A DNA stretch of 64,000 nt from Millisia brevis NBRC 105863 (GTDB lineage: Bacteria > Actinomycetota > Actinomycetes > Mycobacteriales > Mycobacteriaceae): contig NZ_BCRN01000008.1 of NCBI RefSeq assembly GCF_001552615.1, positions 62,001-126,000 of the forward strand, written 5' to 3'. The notes beneath the pieces are model-generated. The model was not told where the DNA came from. It worked only from the letters and a program-made list of their open reading frames with translations, and ran no database searches. Both the position numbers and the translations under genes were made by a program. This document shows, in pieces, positions 43,020 to 53,195 of the stretch; the first letter of the stretch is position 1; each line of letters starts with the position of its first letter.

Positions 43020-43859
43020 TCAGCGGCGCGGCTTCCACACGGGCGTCGCGCGGTCGCGCCCCGCCCGGCGCGCGATGCGGTGGTTCTCGCCGGTCATCAA
43101 CTTCACCTGCGCGACAAACTCGTTCCACAGCGCCGACCGCGCCGAGACCGCCGACCAGTTCGCGTTGAACAGCTTCTTCGTCGCCGCGACGGCGTCGGGG
43201 GAGCGTTCGACGATCTGCCGGGCCAAGCCCTGCGCGGCGGCGAGCGGATCGTCGGCCACCTCGGTGACCAGACCCAGCTCCGCCGCCCGCACGCCGTCGA
43301 AGATCTCACCGGTCATCGCCAGGCGCTTGGCGACGTCGATCGGCAGCAACTCGCGCAGCGTCACGGTCCCGGTCATATCGGGGATCAAGCCCCACCGAGC
43401 CTCCATGATCGAGAACCGACAGTCGGGCGCGGAGAAGCGGAAGTCCGCGGCGAGCGCGAGTTGCAGGCCACCCCCGTAGCAATGCCCCTCGGTCACCGCG
43501 AGCACCGGCACGGGTAGCTCCCGCCACGCCCAACACGCCTGTTGGAACAGATTGGTCTTCTGGACCGGCAGCTTGAACGCCGCGCGGGCCATACCGGTAG
43601 GACCCGGCAACGATCCGAAGTCGAGGCCACTGCAGAAGACATCGCCCGCCCCGCGCAGGATCACCGCTCGCACCGACCGATCCGCCGCGATGCGCTTCGG
43701 CGTCGAGACCAGCGCCCGCAGCATCGGCATGTCGAGCGCGTTGAGCTTGTCGGGGCGATGGAGCGTCGCGTGGGCGATACCGTCGACCACCTCCACGATG
43801 ATGCGATCGGTGGGCGCGACGCCCGCAGACGCGGGCGTGATCGAGGGCTCGGTGGTCAT
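43020..43859 (-). CDS. Enoyl-CoA hydratase/isomerase family protein
   Basis: The 279-residue crotonase-fold enzyme has HATLHRPDKLNALDMPMLRAL, the oxyanion-hole segments DVFCSGLDF and GHCYGGGLQLALAADFRF, and the C-terminal trimerisation helices. In the catalytic region, SIMEARWGLIPDMTGTV keeps one Glu, while the second usual Glu site reads Asp (PDMTG). It may act as a hydratase, isomerase or another crotonase activity. The ATG at 43859 is 5 bases after GGAG; an upstream in-frame ATG at 43883 is weaker. It is convergent with the acyl-CoA ligase and may work in the same pathway. Confidence 0.9.
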   Translation of the reverse strand: MTTEPSITPASAGVAPTDRIIVEVVDGIAHATLHRPDKLNALDMPMLRALVSTPKRIAADRSVRAVILRGAGDVFCSGLDFGSLPGPTGMARAAFKLPVQKTNLFQQACWAWRELPVPVLAVTEGHCYGGGLQLALAADFRFSAPDCRFSIMEARWGLIPDMTGTVTLRELLPIDVAKRLAMTGEIFDGVRAAELGLVTEVADDPLAAAQGLARQIVERSPDAVAATKKLFNANWSAVSARSALWNEFVAQVKLMTGENHRIARRAGRDRATPVWKPRR

Positions 43860-44044
43860 GGGATCTCCGTCCAACGTGGGCATCGGCGGTCGACACCAAC
43901 CAACCGGCGTCGACCGCCGCGCCGGTAACGAGCCCAGACTATCCGGGTTCCCGGCGCGGTCACCGAGTCGGCCGATGCCGGTTGTTGGTGTCCGTGTCAG
44001 CCACTTTTCAGTGGATCTTCATCCCGATCGGCTGTGATCGGCCA

Positions 44045-45133
44045 ATGTCGGGTTCGGGAGGAAGACGAGTTTTGGCCGCCGTGCTGGCCGTCGCGCTGCT
44101 GGCCGTTGTCGGAGTGATCGTCTACCGCGACCTGTGGTCCGATCGATCCGACGGACCGACCGAGGTGGTCACCGGGGTGATCGGATCGGAGAAGCTGCCC
44201 TTCTTCTCCGATCAGCGGGTCCGTGACATCTTCGCGCACAACGGTATCGAGCTGCGGGTCGATCCGGCGGGGTCGCGCCGCATCGCCGAGACCGTTCCCC
44301 TCGATCAGTACGACTTCGCCTTCCCGTCCAGCCATCCCGCCGCCGATCGCATCCTGCGGGACCGGCCGGCCGCGCGGACCTATGCACCGTTCTCCTCGCC
44401 GATGGCGATCGCGACCTATGCACCGATCGTCGACCTGTTGACCGCCGAGGGCATGGTCGAGCCGGGCGGCACCTTCTTCGATATGCGCCGCTACCTCGAC
44501 GTGGCGCAGACCGGTGCGCGGTGGGATCAACTGCCGGGAAACACCGCCTTCCCCGCCCGCCGCAACATCCTGTTGTCGACGACGGCGCTCTGCGACTCCA
44601 ACTCCGCATCGATGTACCTCGCGATCGCCTCCTACGTCGCCAACGGCGACCACGTCGTCTCGGATCCGGCGGGGGTCGATCGGGTGGCCCCGCTGGTGGG
44701 TCCGCTGTTCGTCGACCAGGGCTATCAACCGGCAACCACCGAGGTGCTCTTCGAGGACTACCTGTCCTCGGGGATGGGGCGGGTACCGATGGCGCTGGTC
44801 TACGAGGCGCAATTCGTCGGGCAGCAGGTCGCAGAGAAGTCGGTCCTGCCGACCGATGCGCGCCTGCTGTACCCGCGGCCCACGGTGTACTCCCGGCACG
44901 TCCTGGTGCCGCTGACCTCCGCCGGCGATCGCGTCGGCCAACTCCTGGAAGAGGACCCCGAATTGGCCCGATTGGCCGCAGAACACGGCTTCCGACCCAC
45001 CCAACCCGGACCGTTCGCGCAGGCGCTGCAGGATGCATCGGTCGCCGCACCGCCCGAGCTGATCGACGTGGTCGAACCGCCGACCTTCGAGACCTCCGAA
45101 CGTTTCCTCGGTGCTCTCGGATGTGCGGCATGA
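44045..45133 (+). CDS. Membrane-anchored solute-binding-like protein, first gene of SBP-VWA operon
   Basis: The 362-residue protein has one N-terminal membrane helix (residues 10-28, VLAAVLAVALLAVVGVIVY) and a large outside domain resembling periplasmic binding proteins. It starts VVTGVIGSEKLPFFSDQRV and has later SSHPAADRIL, LCDSNSASMYLAIASYVA and VPMALVYEAQFVGQQV. Similar pieces (GSE, a DSNS or DPSASNSG loop, VLIYE/NYES) appear in the next gene, so the two share a fold. The stop overlaps the next ATG as ATGA. I do not know the ligand. No ABC permease or ATPase is nearby, so it is unlikely to be a transport component; sensing or envelope assembly is more plausible. The ATG at 44045 has a weak ribosome-binding site. 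Confidence 0.8.
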   Translation: MSGSGGRRVLAAVLAVALLAVVGVIVYRDLWSDRSDGPTEVVTGVIGSEKLPFFSDQRVRDIFAHNGIELRVDPAGSRRIAETVPLDQYDFAFPSSHPAADRILRDRPAARTYAPFSSPMAIATYAPIVDLLTAEGMVEPGGTFFDMRRYLDVAQTGARWDQLPGNTAFPARRNILLSTTALCDSNSASMYLAIASYVANGDHVVSDPAGVDRVAPLVGPLFVDQGYQPATTEVLFEDYLSSGMGRVPMALVYEAQFVGQQVAEKSVLPTDARLLYPRPTVYSRHVLVPLTSAGDRVGQLLEEDPELARLAAEHGFRPTQPGPFAQALQDASVAAPPELIDVVEPPTFETSERFLGALGCAA

Positions 45134-46842
45134 TCCGCCGCGGCGCGGCATCGCACCGCCGAGCGGCGTCCCGGGCCGCGATCCCGACCGGGCTGCCGAC
45201 GAGGCTGTCGACCGGGCTGCCGGCCGTATTGATGGCGATGCTGATGGTGGTCGTCGGGTGCGGCGCCGTCGACTCGGTGACCGGCAGCGAGGCGTCCTCC
45301 GACCTGTCCGGCCCGGAGACGACCCTGCGGGTGTTGGCGGGCAGCGAACTGGTCGCGATGGAACCGGTCCTCGAGGAGGCCGCCCGCGCGACCGGGGTGC
45401 GGGTCGACCTCGAGTACACCGGCACCTTGACCGCCGCCCAACGGATCGCCGAGGGCACCGTCGACGGCTCCTACGACGCGTTGTGGTTCTCCTCGAACCG
45501 ATACCTCGACCTGCGGCCCGAGACCCGCGGCGTGCTCGGCACCTCGGTGGAGATCATGTCGTCCCCGGTGGTGCTCGGACTGCGCCGTTCGGTGGCCGAG
45601 CGGCTCGGGTTCATCGATCGGCCGGTCGACTGGGCGCGGATCGCCGCGGCCGCCGGCGCCGGCGAATTCACCTACGGCATGACCGATCCGTCCGCGTCGA
45701 ACAGCGGCTTCTCGGCGGTCGTGGCGGTCGCGACCGCCCTGGTCGGCTCGGGCGCCGCGCTGACCGAGCAGCAGGCGGCCTCCACCGCGCCGGCGCTGAC
45801 CGACTTCTTCTCCGCGCAGACCCTGTCGGCGGGGTCGTCGGGCTTCCTGCAGGAGGCGTATATCGGTCGAGCGACCGGCACCGATCCCGGGCCCGCGGTC
45901 GACGGGCTGATCAACTACGAGTCGGTGCTGCTGTCGATGAACGCCGCCGGGAACCTGCCCGAACCGCTCGAGCTGATCTACCCCACCGACGGTGTGGTGA
46001 CGGCCGATTATCCGTTCACCGTGCTCAATTCGGCGTCCGAGCAGACCCGCGACGCCCACCGCCGGCTGACCGAGTACCTGCGCACCACCGATGTCCAGCA
46101 ACGGATCATGGACACCGGGCACTGGCGGCCCGCGATTCCCGGGGTCCCGCTCGCCGCGGAGTTCGGCACCGCGACGTTGGTCGAACTGCCCTTCCCCACG
46201 TCGAGCGCCGTCGTCGATACCCTGCTGACCAGCTGGTTCGACAAGGTGCGCCGCGCATCCCGCACCATCTACGTGCTCGACACCTCCGGGTCGATGGACC
46301 GGGACAACCGGATGCCATTGCTGCACAGCGCCCTCGCCCGCCTCGCCGGCGCCGATACATCGCTGGTCGGACAGTTCCGCCGGTTCCGGGGCCGCGAGGA
46401 GGTGGTCCTGCTGCCGTTCGCGTCCGCGCCGAAGGAACCGAAGCTGTTCACCGTGCCGCAGGACGATCCGCAGCCGGTGCTCGACCGGATCGCCGCGGAA
46501 GGCAATGCGCTGACGGCCGGTGGCGAGACCGCGATCTACACGACGCTGGAGGCGGCCTATGTGCTCGCCGAGATGCAGATCCAGGCCGACCCGGACCGGT
46601 TCACCTCGATCGTGTTGATGACCGACGGCGAAAACACCACCGGCGCCGACTTCACCGCCTTCCGGAACGTCTTCGACAACCGTCCGAATGCCGTGCGCGC
46701 GGTCCCGGTGTTCCCGGTGCTGTTCGGCGAATCGAATGTCGCGGAGATGGAGGAGTTGGCGGCGGTGACCGGCGGTCGCACCTTCGACGCCCGCGACGGT
46801 TCCCTCGACGCGGCGTTCACCGAAATCCGCGGCTATGTCTGA
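45130..46842 (+). CDS. Lipoprotein with solute-binding domain fused to VWA domain
   Basis: The 570-residue product has a signal peptide with lipobox VVVGC, so it is anchored outside the membrane. Residues 60-370 form an extracellular solute-binding fold (TTLRVLAGSELVAMEPVLEEAA; YDALWFSSNRYL; MTDPSASNSGFSAV). Residues 375-570 form a von Willebrand A domain with a complete MIDAS: DTSGSMD (DxSxS), a Thr in the next loop and MTDGENT. VWA domains with this motif bind proteins through a divalent metal. The start overlaps the previous stop by 4 bases (an in-frame ATG at 45121 is an alternative), and the stop overlaps the next gene by 8 bases. Fusion of a binding domain to a VWA domain without a transporter suggests a surface sensor or assembly factor. 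Confidence 0.85.
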   Translation: MIRRGAASHRRAASRAAIPTGLPTRLSTGLPAVLMAMLMVVVGCGAVDSVTGSEASSDLSGPETTLRVLAGSELVAMEPVLEEAARATGVRVDLEYTGTLTAAQRIAEGTVDGSYDALWFSSNRYLDLRPETRGVLGTSVEIMSSPVVLGLRRSVAERLGFIDRPVDWARIAAAAGAGEFTYGMTDPSASNSGFSAVVAVATALVGSGAALTEQQAASTAPALTDFFSAQTLSAGSSGFLQEAYIGRATGTDPGPAVDGLINYESVLLSMNAAGNLPEPLELIYPTDGVVTADYPFTVLNSASEQTRDAHRRLTEYLRTTDVQQRIMDTGHWRPAIPGVPLAAEFGTATLVELPFPTSSAVVDTLLTSWFDKVRRASRTIYVLDTSGSMDRDNRMPLLHSALARLAGADTSLVGQFRRFRGREEVVLLPFASAPKEPKLFTVPQDDPQPVLDRIAAEGNALTAGGETAIYTTLEAAYVLAEMQIQADPDRFTSIVLMTDGENTTGADFTAFRNVFDNRPNAVRAVPVFPVLFGESNVAEMEELAAVTGGRTFDARDGSLDAAFTEIRGYV

Positions 46843-47434
46843 TGGACCCGTCACTCGCTGGTTGACCTCGCGCAAGAACCTCGCCGGGATGGCCGGCGCC
46901 CTGGCCGGTTCCGGTCTGGCCTTCGTCGGGGTCGAGGCGTGGCCGTTGGCCGCGGCTGCGCTGTACGGGGTCGGCGCACTGCTGGCGCCGTCGGAACGCA
47001 AGCAGGCCGACAGCACCCTGACCGACCAGTTGCGGCTGCGGGCAGACCTTCTCGACGACCGGGTACGCCGCGAGACCGATCGCCTCCCGGCCGGGGTGCC
47101 GGCCGCCGTGCGCCGGATGACCGCGGCGATCCGGGTGATCCTGGATCGTCTCGACCATCTCGGCGACCAATTGGTCACCCGCACCGGTGATCCGGAACGC
47201 CTGGCGGTGGTCGAGGAGATCGTCGGGGGCGACCTGCCGCGCTGTATCGATGCCTACCTCGGGCGCCGGAGCTCCTCCTCGCAGGAGCACGCGGCCAATC
47301 AGTTGGCCGCGCAGTTGGGGGTGATCGCCGGTGCGATCGAACGGCTCGCCGCGTCGACGCCGGACGTCGACGTCGAGCGCGCCGAGGACCTCACCCGGGA
47401 ATTGCGCAGGCGCCACGGCGATCCCGAGCCCTGA
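46835..47434 (+). CDS. Two-helix membrane protein with cytoplasmic helical domain, third gene of SBP-VWA operon
   Basis: The 199-residue protein has two closely spaced hydrophobic segments at about 16-33 and 36-52, then a long, charged, helical region without Cys. The topology suggests a membrane hairpin with a cytoplasmic helical bundle, somewhat like XpaC-type proteins, but I see no reliable family motif. It overlaps the VWA lipoprotein gene by 8 bases, so the outer binding proteins and this inner component are probably made in fixed amounts. It could pass a signal or force from the outside VWA protein to the cytoplasm; that is speculation. Confidence 0.75.
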   Translation: MSDGPVTRWLTSRKNLAGMAGALAGSGLAFVGVEAWPLAAAALYGVGALLAPSERKQADSTLTDQLRLRADLLDDRVRRETDRLPAGVPAAVRRMTAAIRVILDRLDHLGDQLVTRTGDPERLAVVEEIVGGDLPRCIDAYLGRRSSSSQEHAANQLAAQLGVIAGAIERLAASTPDVDVERAEDLTRELRRRHGDPEP

Positions 47435-47478
47435 CGCCACCGATCCGTCCCTTGTACACCGTCCACCCGACCCGGTGA

Positions 47479-47495
47479 TGTCCCAAGTTGGGACA
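47479..47495. promoter_or_regulatory. Perfect 17-bp palindrome upstream of alcohol dehydrogenase
   Basis: TGTCCCAA-G-TTGGGACA is a perfect odd-centred palindrome, 65 bases before the ADH ATG. It is the obvious candidate for the operator or activator site of this gene. No regulator gene is adjacent. Confidence 0.65.
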
Positions 47496-47523
47496 ACCGG
47501 TCGATCGGGCGAACTGCCAGCAT

Positions 47524-47536
47524 CGGTGTAACACCG
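47524..47536. promoter_or_regulatory. Second palindrome in the ADH leader
   Basis: CGGTGT-A-ACACCG is a perfect 13-bp palindrome, unrelated in sequence to the one at 47479. It lies 24 bases before the start codon. It may be a second protein site or a small RNA hairpin near the ribosome-binding site. Confidence 0.45.
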
Positions 47537-47560
47537 GTCACAGTTGTTGGAGGGTTGATC

Positions 47561-48622
47561 ATGAGTCGGATGAAGGCCTTTGTCATGCCGCAGGTCGGAT
47601 CGACGGCGGTGGTGGACAAACCGATTCCCGAGCCGGGTCCGAACGAGGTGGTCGTGAAGACCACGCACGCGCTGATCTGCACGTCGGATGTGCACACCGT
47701 CGGCGGGACGCTTCCGGTCGAACCCGGGGTCACCCTCGGCCACGAGGCGCTCGGCACGGTGCACGCGCTCGGGTCGAACGTCACCGGCTTCGCCGAGGGG
47801 CAGCGCGTCGCGGTCAACGCCGTCACCCCGTGCTTCCAGTGTCGCTACTGTCAGACGGGCTACACCAGCCAGTGCGGTGGCCCGCTCGGCGGCTACCAGT
47901 ACACCGCCCAGCGCGACGGCAATATGGCCGAATACTTCGTGGTCCCGTACGCCAAGGGCAATCTCGCGCCGATCCCGGATGTGGTGAGCAGCGAGGCGGC
48001 GGTCTACGCCTGCGACATGCTCTCGACCGGCTTCATGGGCGCCGAACACTGCGAACTGCGGATCGGCGACACCGTGGCGGTCTTCGCGCAGGGCGCGGTC
48101 GGGCTGTCCGCGACGCTCGGGGCCCACCTGCTCGGCGCCTCCCGCATCTTCGCGGTCGAGTCGATCCCGGAACGCCAGAAGCTGGCGGAAACCTTCGGCG
48201 CCACCGACATCATCGACTTCACCGCCGGCGACCCGGTCCAGCAGATCCTCGAGGCGACCGGCGGCGAGGGTGTCGATGCGGCGATCGAAGCGCTCGGCTC
48301 GCCGATCACCTGGGAGGCCTGCCTGCGGGTGATCAAGGCCGGCGGGCGGGTCTCCAATGTCGGCTACCACGGCGAACATCCGGAGCCGCTGCAGGTTCCG
48401 CTCGACGCCTTCGGACTCGGCATGGCGGACAAGACGATCCGCTCCGGCCTCTGCCCGGGCGGCAACGACCGCATGCAGCGGATCTTCGCCCTCATCGCCT
48501 CGGGTCGCTTCGATCCGACGGTCATGACCACCCATACCTTCGCCTTCGACGACGTCGAGACCGCCTTCGACTACATGGCGAATAAGCGCGACGGCGTCAT
48601 CAAGCCGCTCATCACCTTCTGA
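47561..48622 (+). CDS. Zinc-dependent alcohol dehydrogenase (secondary-ADH type)
   Basis: The 353-residue medium-chain dehydrogenase has catalytic zinc residues in LICTSDVH and GHEALG. A partial structural-zinc cluster is present in CFQCRYCQTGYTSQCGG, and the nucleotide-binding turn AVFAQGAVGLSATLGA is followed by an acidic residue (VESIPERQ), which favours NAD. It resembles the Thermoanaerobacter/Clostridium secondary alcohol dehydrogenase branch and actinobacterial propan-2-ol dehydrogenases. The ATG is 7 bases after GGAGGG. Two palindromes upstream suggest tight regulation, and nsrR-hmp follows after 180 bases as a separate unit. The natural alcohol is unknown. Confidence 0.93.
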   Translation: MSRMKAFVMPQVGSTAVVDKPIPEPGPNEVVVKTTHALICTSDVHTVGGTLPVEPGVTLGHEALGTVHALGSNVTGFAEGQRVAVNAVTPCFQCRYCQTGYTSQCGGPLGGYQYTAQRDGNMAEYFVVPYAKGNLAPIPDVVSSEAAVYACDMLSTGFMGAEHCELRIGDTVAVFAQGAVGLSATLGAHLLGASRIFAVESIPERQKLAETFGATDIIDFTAGDPVQQILEATGGEGVDAAIEALGSPITWEACLRVIKAGGRVSNVGYHGEHPEPLQVPLDAFGLGMADKTIRSGLCPGGNDRMQRIFALIASGRFDPTVMTTHTFAFDDVETAFDYMANKRDGVIKPLITF

Positions 48623-48761
48623 CCCGGCGCCTTCCGGCTCCACCTTCCGCTGCCCGGCACCTCCGGCGGTCCGCGATCCGCGGGCCCACCCCGGGGTGTC
48701 GGGCAGTGTCGTGCGCCGGCCGCGTCGGTCCCCGAACCGTGTCCCGCGTCACCTTCTCGCG

Positions 48762-48788
48762 ATAATTGGTATCCGAGACTCCAATTAT
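48762..48788 (+). promoter_or_regulatory. 27-bp palindrome before nsrR, probable NsrR operator
   Basis: ATAATTGG (48762-48769) and CCAATTAT (48781-48788) are perfect inverted arms with an 11-base centre, 14 bases before the nsrR GTG. The AATTGG...CCAATT core is like the ends of known Streptomyces NsrR sites as I recall them. Autorepression released by nitric oxide is the simple reading. Confidence 0.75.
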
Positions 48789-48802
48789 GTTTGACTGAGA
48801 AC

Positions 48803-49291
48803 GTGCAGCTCACCAGGTTCACCGATATCGGCCTCCGCATCGTGATGCGGCTGGCCGTCGATCGTGACCCCGCCGCCGGGCCGATCACCTCGCGCCGGCT
48901 GGCCGAGGAACTCGAGGTGCCCTATACCCACGTCGCCAAGGTGGTCGGCCGCCTGTGCGAGCTCGGCGTCGTCCACTCTCGTCGGGGGCGCGGCGGCGGG
49001 CTGGTCATCACCGAACTGGGATCCACGGCGCGGCTCGGTTGGCTCGCCGGCATCCTCGAGGGCCCCGGTGAGATGGTCGAATGCGAAGGGCCACAGCCCT
49101 GCCCGCTGCGCCGCAATTGCCGGCTGCGCGGCGCCCTCGGCCGGGCGCGGCAGGCCTTCTTCGACAGCCTCGATTCCCTGACGGTCGGCGACCTCGTCGC
49201 CGAGCCGATGACCGCCGTCCTGCTCAACCTGCGACCGCCCGTCGGTGTCGACTCCCCGGGCGCTCCCTCCGCATCCGGGTCGGCGCCGTGA
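48803..49291 (+). CDS. nsrR: Nitric-oxide-sensing iron-sulfur repressor NsrR
   Basis: The 162-residue Rrf2-family regulator has an N-terminal winged HTH (SRRLAEELEVPYTHVAKVVGRLCELG, then RRGRGGGL) and a cluster loop CEGPQPCPLRRNC with C94, C100 and C106. With the GTG at 48803, residue 8 is Asp, the fourth ligand of the [4Fe-4S] cluster in Streptomyces NsrR; this favours that start over the TTG at 48791. NO destroys the cluster and releases DNA. The next gene is the NO-detoxifying flavohaemoglobin hmp, 66 bases downstream with no separate operator visible, so the two form one autoregulated operon. A 27-bp palindrome overlaps the promoter. Confidence 0.95.
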   Translation: MQLTRFTDIGLRIVMRLAVDRDPAAGPITSRRLAEELEVPYTHVAKVVGRLCELGVVHSRRGRGGGLVITELGSTARLGWLAGILEGPGEMVECEGPQPCPLRRNCRLRGALGRARQAFFDSLDSLTVGDLVAEPMTAVLLNLRPPVGVDSPGAPSASGSAP

Positions 49292-49357
49292 GCGCGATCC
49301 GGTGATCGACAGTCCCGTACGGCGCCGCCCTGCGCCGTCGATACAACAAGGAGAGTC

Positions 49358-50551
49358 ATGATCTCGGAACACACGAAAAACGTTCTGGCCGCCACCCTTC
49401 CGGCGGTCGAAGGTGCGCTGCCCGATATCGCCCGCACCTTCTACGGCCGGCTCTTCGCGGCGCACCCCACCCTGCTTCAGGATCTGTTCAATCGCAGCAA
49501 CCAGAAGACCGAGGACCAGCCCCGGGTCCTCGCCGGCTCGATCGCGCTCTTCGCGCATCTGCAACTCGACCCCGACGCCGCCCGGCGCTCGTTTCTGATC
49601 AATCGGATCGCGCACAAGCACGCCTCACTCGGAGTCACCGCCGACCAGTACGCCATCGTGCACGAGCACCTCTTCGCTGCGATCGTCGAGATCCTCGGCG
49701 AGGCGGTCACTCCCGAGGTCGCCGAGGCGTGGGACGAACTGTATTGGGAGATGGCAAATCTACTGATCGGCGAGGAATCGGCGCTCTATTCCGCGGCCGG
49801 GGTTGCTCCCGGTGACGTCTGGCGAACCGTCGTCGTACAGCAGCGCCGCCAGCTGTCGCCGGACGCGGTCTCCTTCACCCTGGTCGCAACCGGCGGGCAG
49901 GATCTGCCGAGCTTTCGTCCGGGCCAATATATCTCGGTGCAGGTACCGCTGGACGACGGCGCCAACCAGATTCGTCAGTACAGCCTGACCGGCCCCACCG
50001 GCATCGACGAGTGGCGAATCGGCGTCAAGCGGGACGGCGAGGTGTCGACATATCTGCACGAGCGGGTGTTCGAGGGCGACACCCTGCGCGTGAGTACCCC
50101 GTTCGGTGATCTGGCACTACCCGACGACGATGCCCCGCTGGTGCTGGCCTCGGCCGGTATCGGCTGCACCCCGGTGATCGGTCTGCTGAATCATCTGGTG
50201 GAGAAGGCAGATTCGCGCTCGATCCAGGTTCTCCATGCCGATCGCTCGCGCAGCCGGCAGCCGCATCGCGGCGAGCTGGCCGAGCTGGTGGCGGCGCTGC
50301 CCGATGCGACCCTGCGGCAGTGGTACGAACACGGCGTCGACACCGGCGCCGCCGACGCCGTCCGCATCGGCCGGATGGACCTGTCCGACATCACCATCGA
50401 TCCGCGTGCGCACGTGATGGTCTGCGGACCGGCCGGCTTCCTCGGCGCGGTTCGCGAGGACCTGCACGGGCTCGGCGTCGCCGAGGACCGCATCCACTAC
50501 GAGACCTTCGGTCCGGAACTGCTGCGCCTCGGGGCGGCCGGTACCGACTGA
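49358..50551 (+). CDS. hmp: Flavohaemoglobin, nitric oxide dioxygenase
   Basis: The enzyme converts NO and O2 to nitrate using NAD(P)H. The 397-residue protein has a globin domain (1-140) with Tyr29 (FYGRLF), Gln54 and the proximal His88 (AHKHASLGV). A reductase domain follows, with the FAD motif RQYSLTG, the NAD-binding ASAGIGCTPVIGLL and the closing VMVCGPAGFLGAV. All expected active-site residues are present. The ATG is 6 bases after AAGGAG. It follows nsrR and is expected to be induced by NO. The globin and reductase domains are about the length of E. coli Hmp. Confidence 0.96.
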   Translation: MISEHTKNVLAATLPAVEGALPDIARTFYGRLFAAHPTLLQDLFNRSNQKTEDQPRVLAGSIALFAHLQLDPDAARRSFLINRIAHKHASLGVTADQYAIVHEHLFAAIVEILGEAVTPEVAEAWDELYWEMANLLIGEESALYSAAGVAPGDVWRTVVVQQRRQLSPDAVSFTLVATGGQDLPSFRPGQYISVQVPLDDGANQIRQYSLTGPTGIDEWRIGVKRDGEVSTYLHERVFEGDTLRVSTPFGDLALPDDDAPLVLASAGIGCTPVIGLLNHLVEKADSRSIQVLHADRSRSRQPHRGELAELVAALPDATLRQWYEHGVDTGAADAVRIGRMDLSDITIDPRAHVMVCGPAGFLGAVREDLHGLGVAEDRIHYETFGPELLRLGAAGTD

Positions 50552-50601
50552 CCCTCGTGGGGCACATCGCGCCCGCCGGGTCCCGGCCTACGATCGGATC
50601 C

Positions 50602-51189
50602 ATGGCGGTTGACTACTTCGCGGGCGACCCCCGCAGCACCCTCGAGCGGATGCAGGCCGGCGACTGGTACGTGGCCGACGGGGAGATGGACGTGGCGGCG
50701 CGGCGCGCGGCGGCGCTGGCCGACCGGTACCACCGGGAGACCATCTTCGGCGCCGCCGAAGCGGCAACGACGTTGGCGGAGTTGATCGGCGACCTCGGCG
50801 AGGACGTCGTGATCCGCCCGCCGCTGTTCGTCGACTATGGGCAGTACATCTCGATCGGCGCGCGGACGTTCATCAATTTCAACCTCACCGCGCTCGACGT
50901 CGCCGCGATCCGCATCGGGGACGACTGCCAGATCGGCCCGAACGTCCAATTGCTGACGCCGATCCACCCGTTGGACCCGCAGCCGCGGCGCGACAAGCTC
51001 GAGGCCGCGAAGCCGATCACCATCGGCGACAACGTCTGGCTCGGCGGCGGGGTGACCGTCTGCCCCGGCGTGTCGATCGGCGCGAACAGCATCATCGGCG
51101 CCGGATCCGTCGTCACCAAGGACATCCCGGCGAACGTGGTGGCCGTCGGCAACCCGGCCCGGGTCATCCGCCACCTCGACACCCCGTAA
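50602..51189 (+). CDS. Sugar O-acetyltransferase (maltose/galactoside acetyltransferase type)
   Basis: The 195-residue left-handed beta-helix enzyme has the MAT/GAT N-terminal helical part (MQAGDWYVADGEMDVAARRAA). Hexapeptide repeats follow from about residue 75 (IGARTFINFNLTALDVA, IRIGDDCQIGPNV, ITIGDNVWLGGGVTVCPGV, IGAGSVVTKDIP). The catalytic His lies in TPIHPLDP. It transfers acetyl from acetyl-CoA to a sugar hydroxyl; the physiological sugar is unknown. It is 50 bases after hmp on the same strand, but there is no functional link. A bidirectional terminator separates it from leuA. Confidence 0.93.
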   Translation: MAVDYFAGDPRSTLERMQAGDWYVADGEMDVAARRAAALADRYHRETIFGAAEAATTLAELIGDLGEDVVIRPPLFVDYGQYISIGARTFINFNLTALDVAAIRIGDDCQIGPNVQLLTPIHPLDPQPRRDKLEAAKPITIGDNVWLGGGVTVCPGVSIGANSIIGAGSVVTKDIPANVVAVGNPARVIRHLDTP

Positions 51190-51194
51190 ACGCG

Positions 51195-51230
51195 CTCGAG
51201 CCGGTACGCCCGACGGGGTACCGGCTCGAG
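51195..51230. terminator. Bidirectional terminator between acetyltransferase and leuA
   Basis: A perfect 13-bp stem (CTCGAGCCGGTAC at 51195-51207 with its complement at 51218-51230) encloses a 10-base loop, between two convergent genes. There is no U-tract. Confidence 0.8.
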
Positions 51231-51303
51231 CCAACGCTATTGGGGAGTGTGTCCGCCGGCCGGTGGATGCGGGGCTCCCCACACACCCGTTCCGGCGCGG
51301 GGG

Positions 51304-53142
<1,839 letters not shown>

Positions 53143-53151
53143 TCAATGGTC

Positions 53152-53189
53152 AACCGGCACGCGGAATCACCCGCGACGGGCTGCCGGTT
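53152..53189 (-). promoter_or_regulatory. Stem-loop in the leuA leader (attenuator candidate)
   Basis: AACCGGCA (53152-53159) pairs with TGCCGGTT (53182-53189), and an inner CCCG/CGGG stem forms inside. The structure lies between the putative leader peptide and the leuA ribosome-binding site, where an antiterminator, terminator or translation-blocking helix would be expected. Confidence 0.5.
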
Positions 53190-53195
53190 ATCTGG

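Noticed and set aside
44800-47184. 794-codon minus frame across the SBP-VWA operon
   Set aside because: High-GC antisense frame without a ribosome-binding site or recognisable sequence; the plus-strand genes have lipobox, MIDAS and coupled starts.
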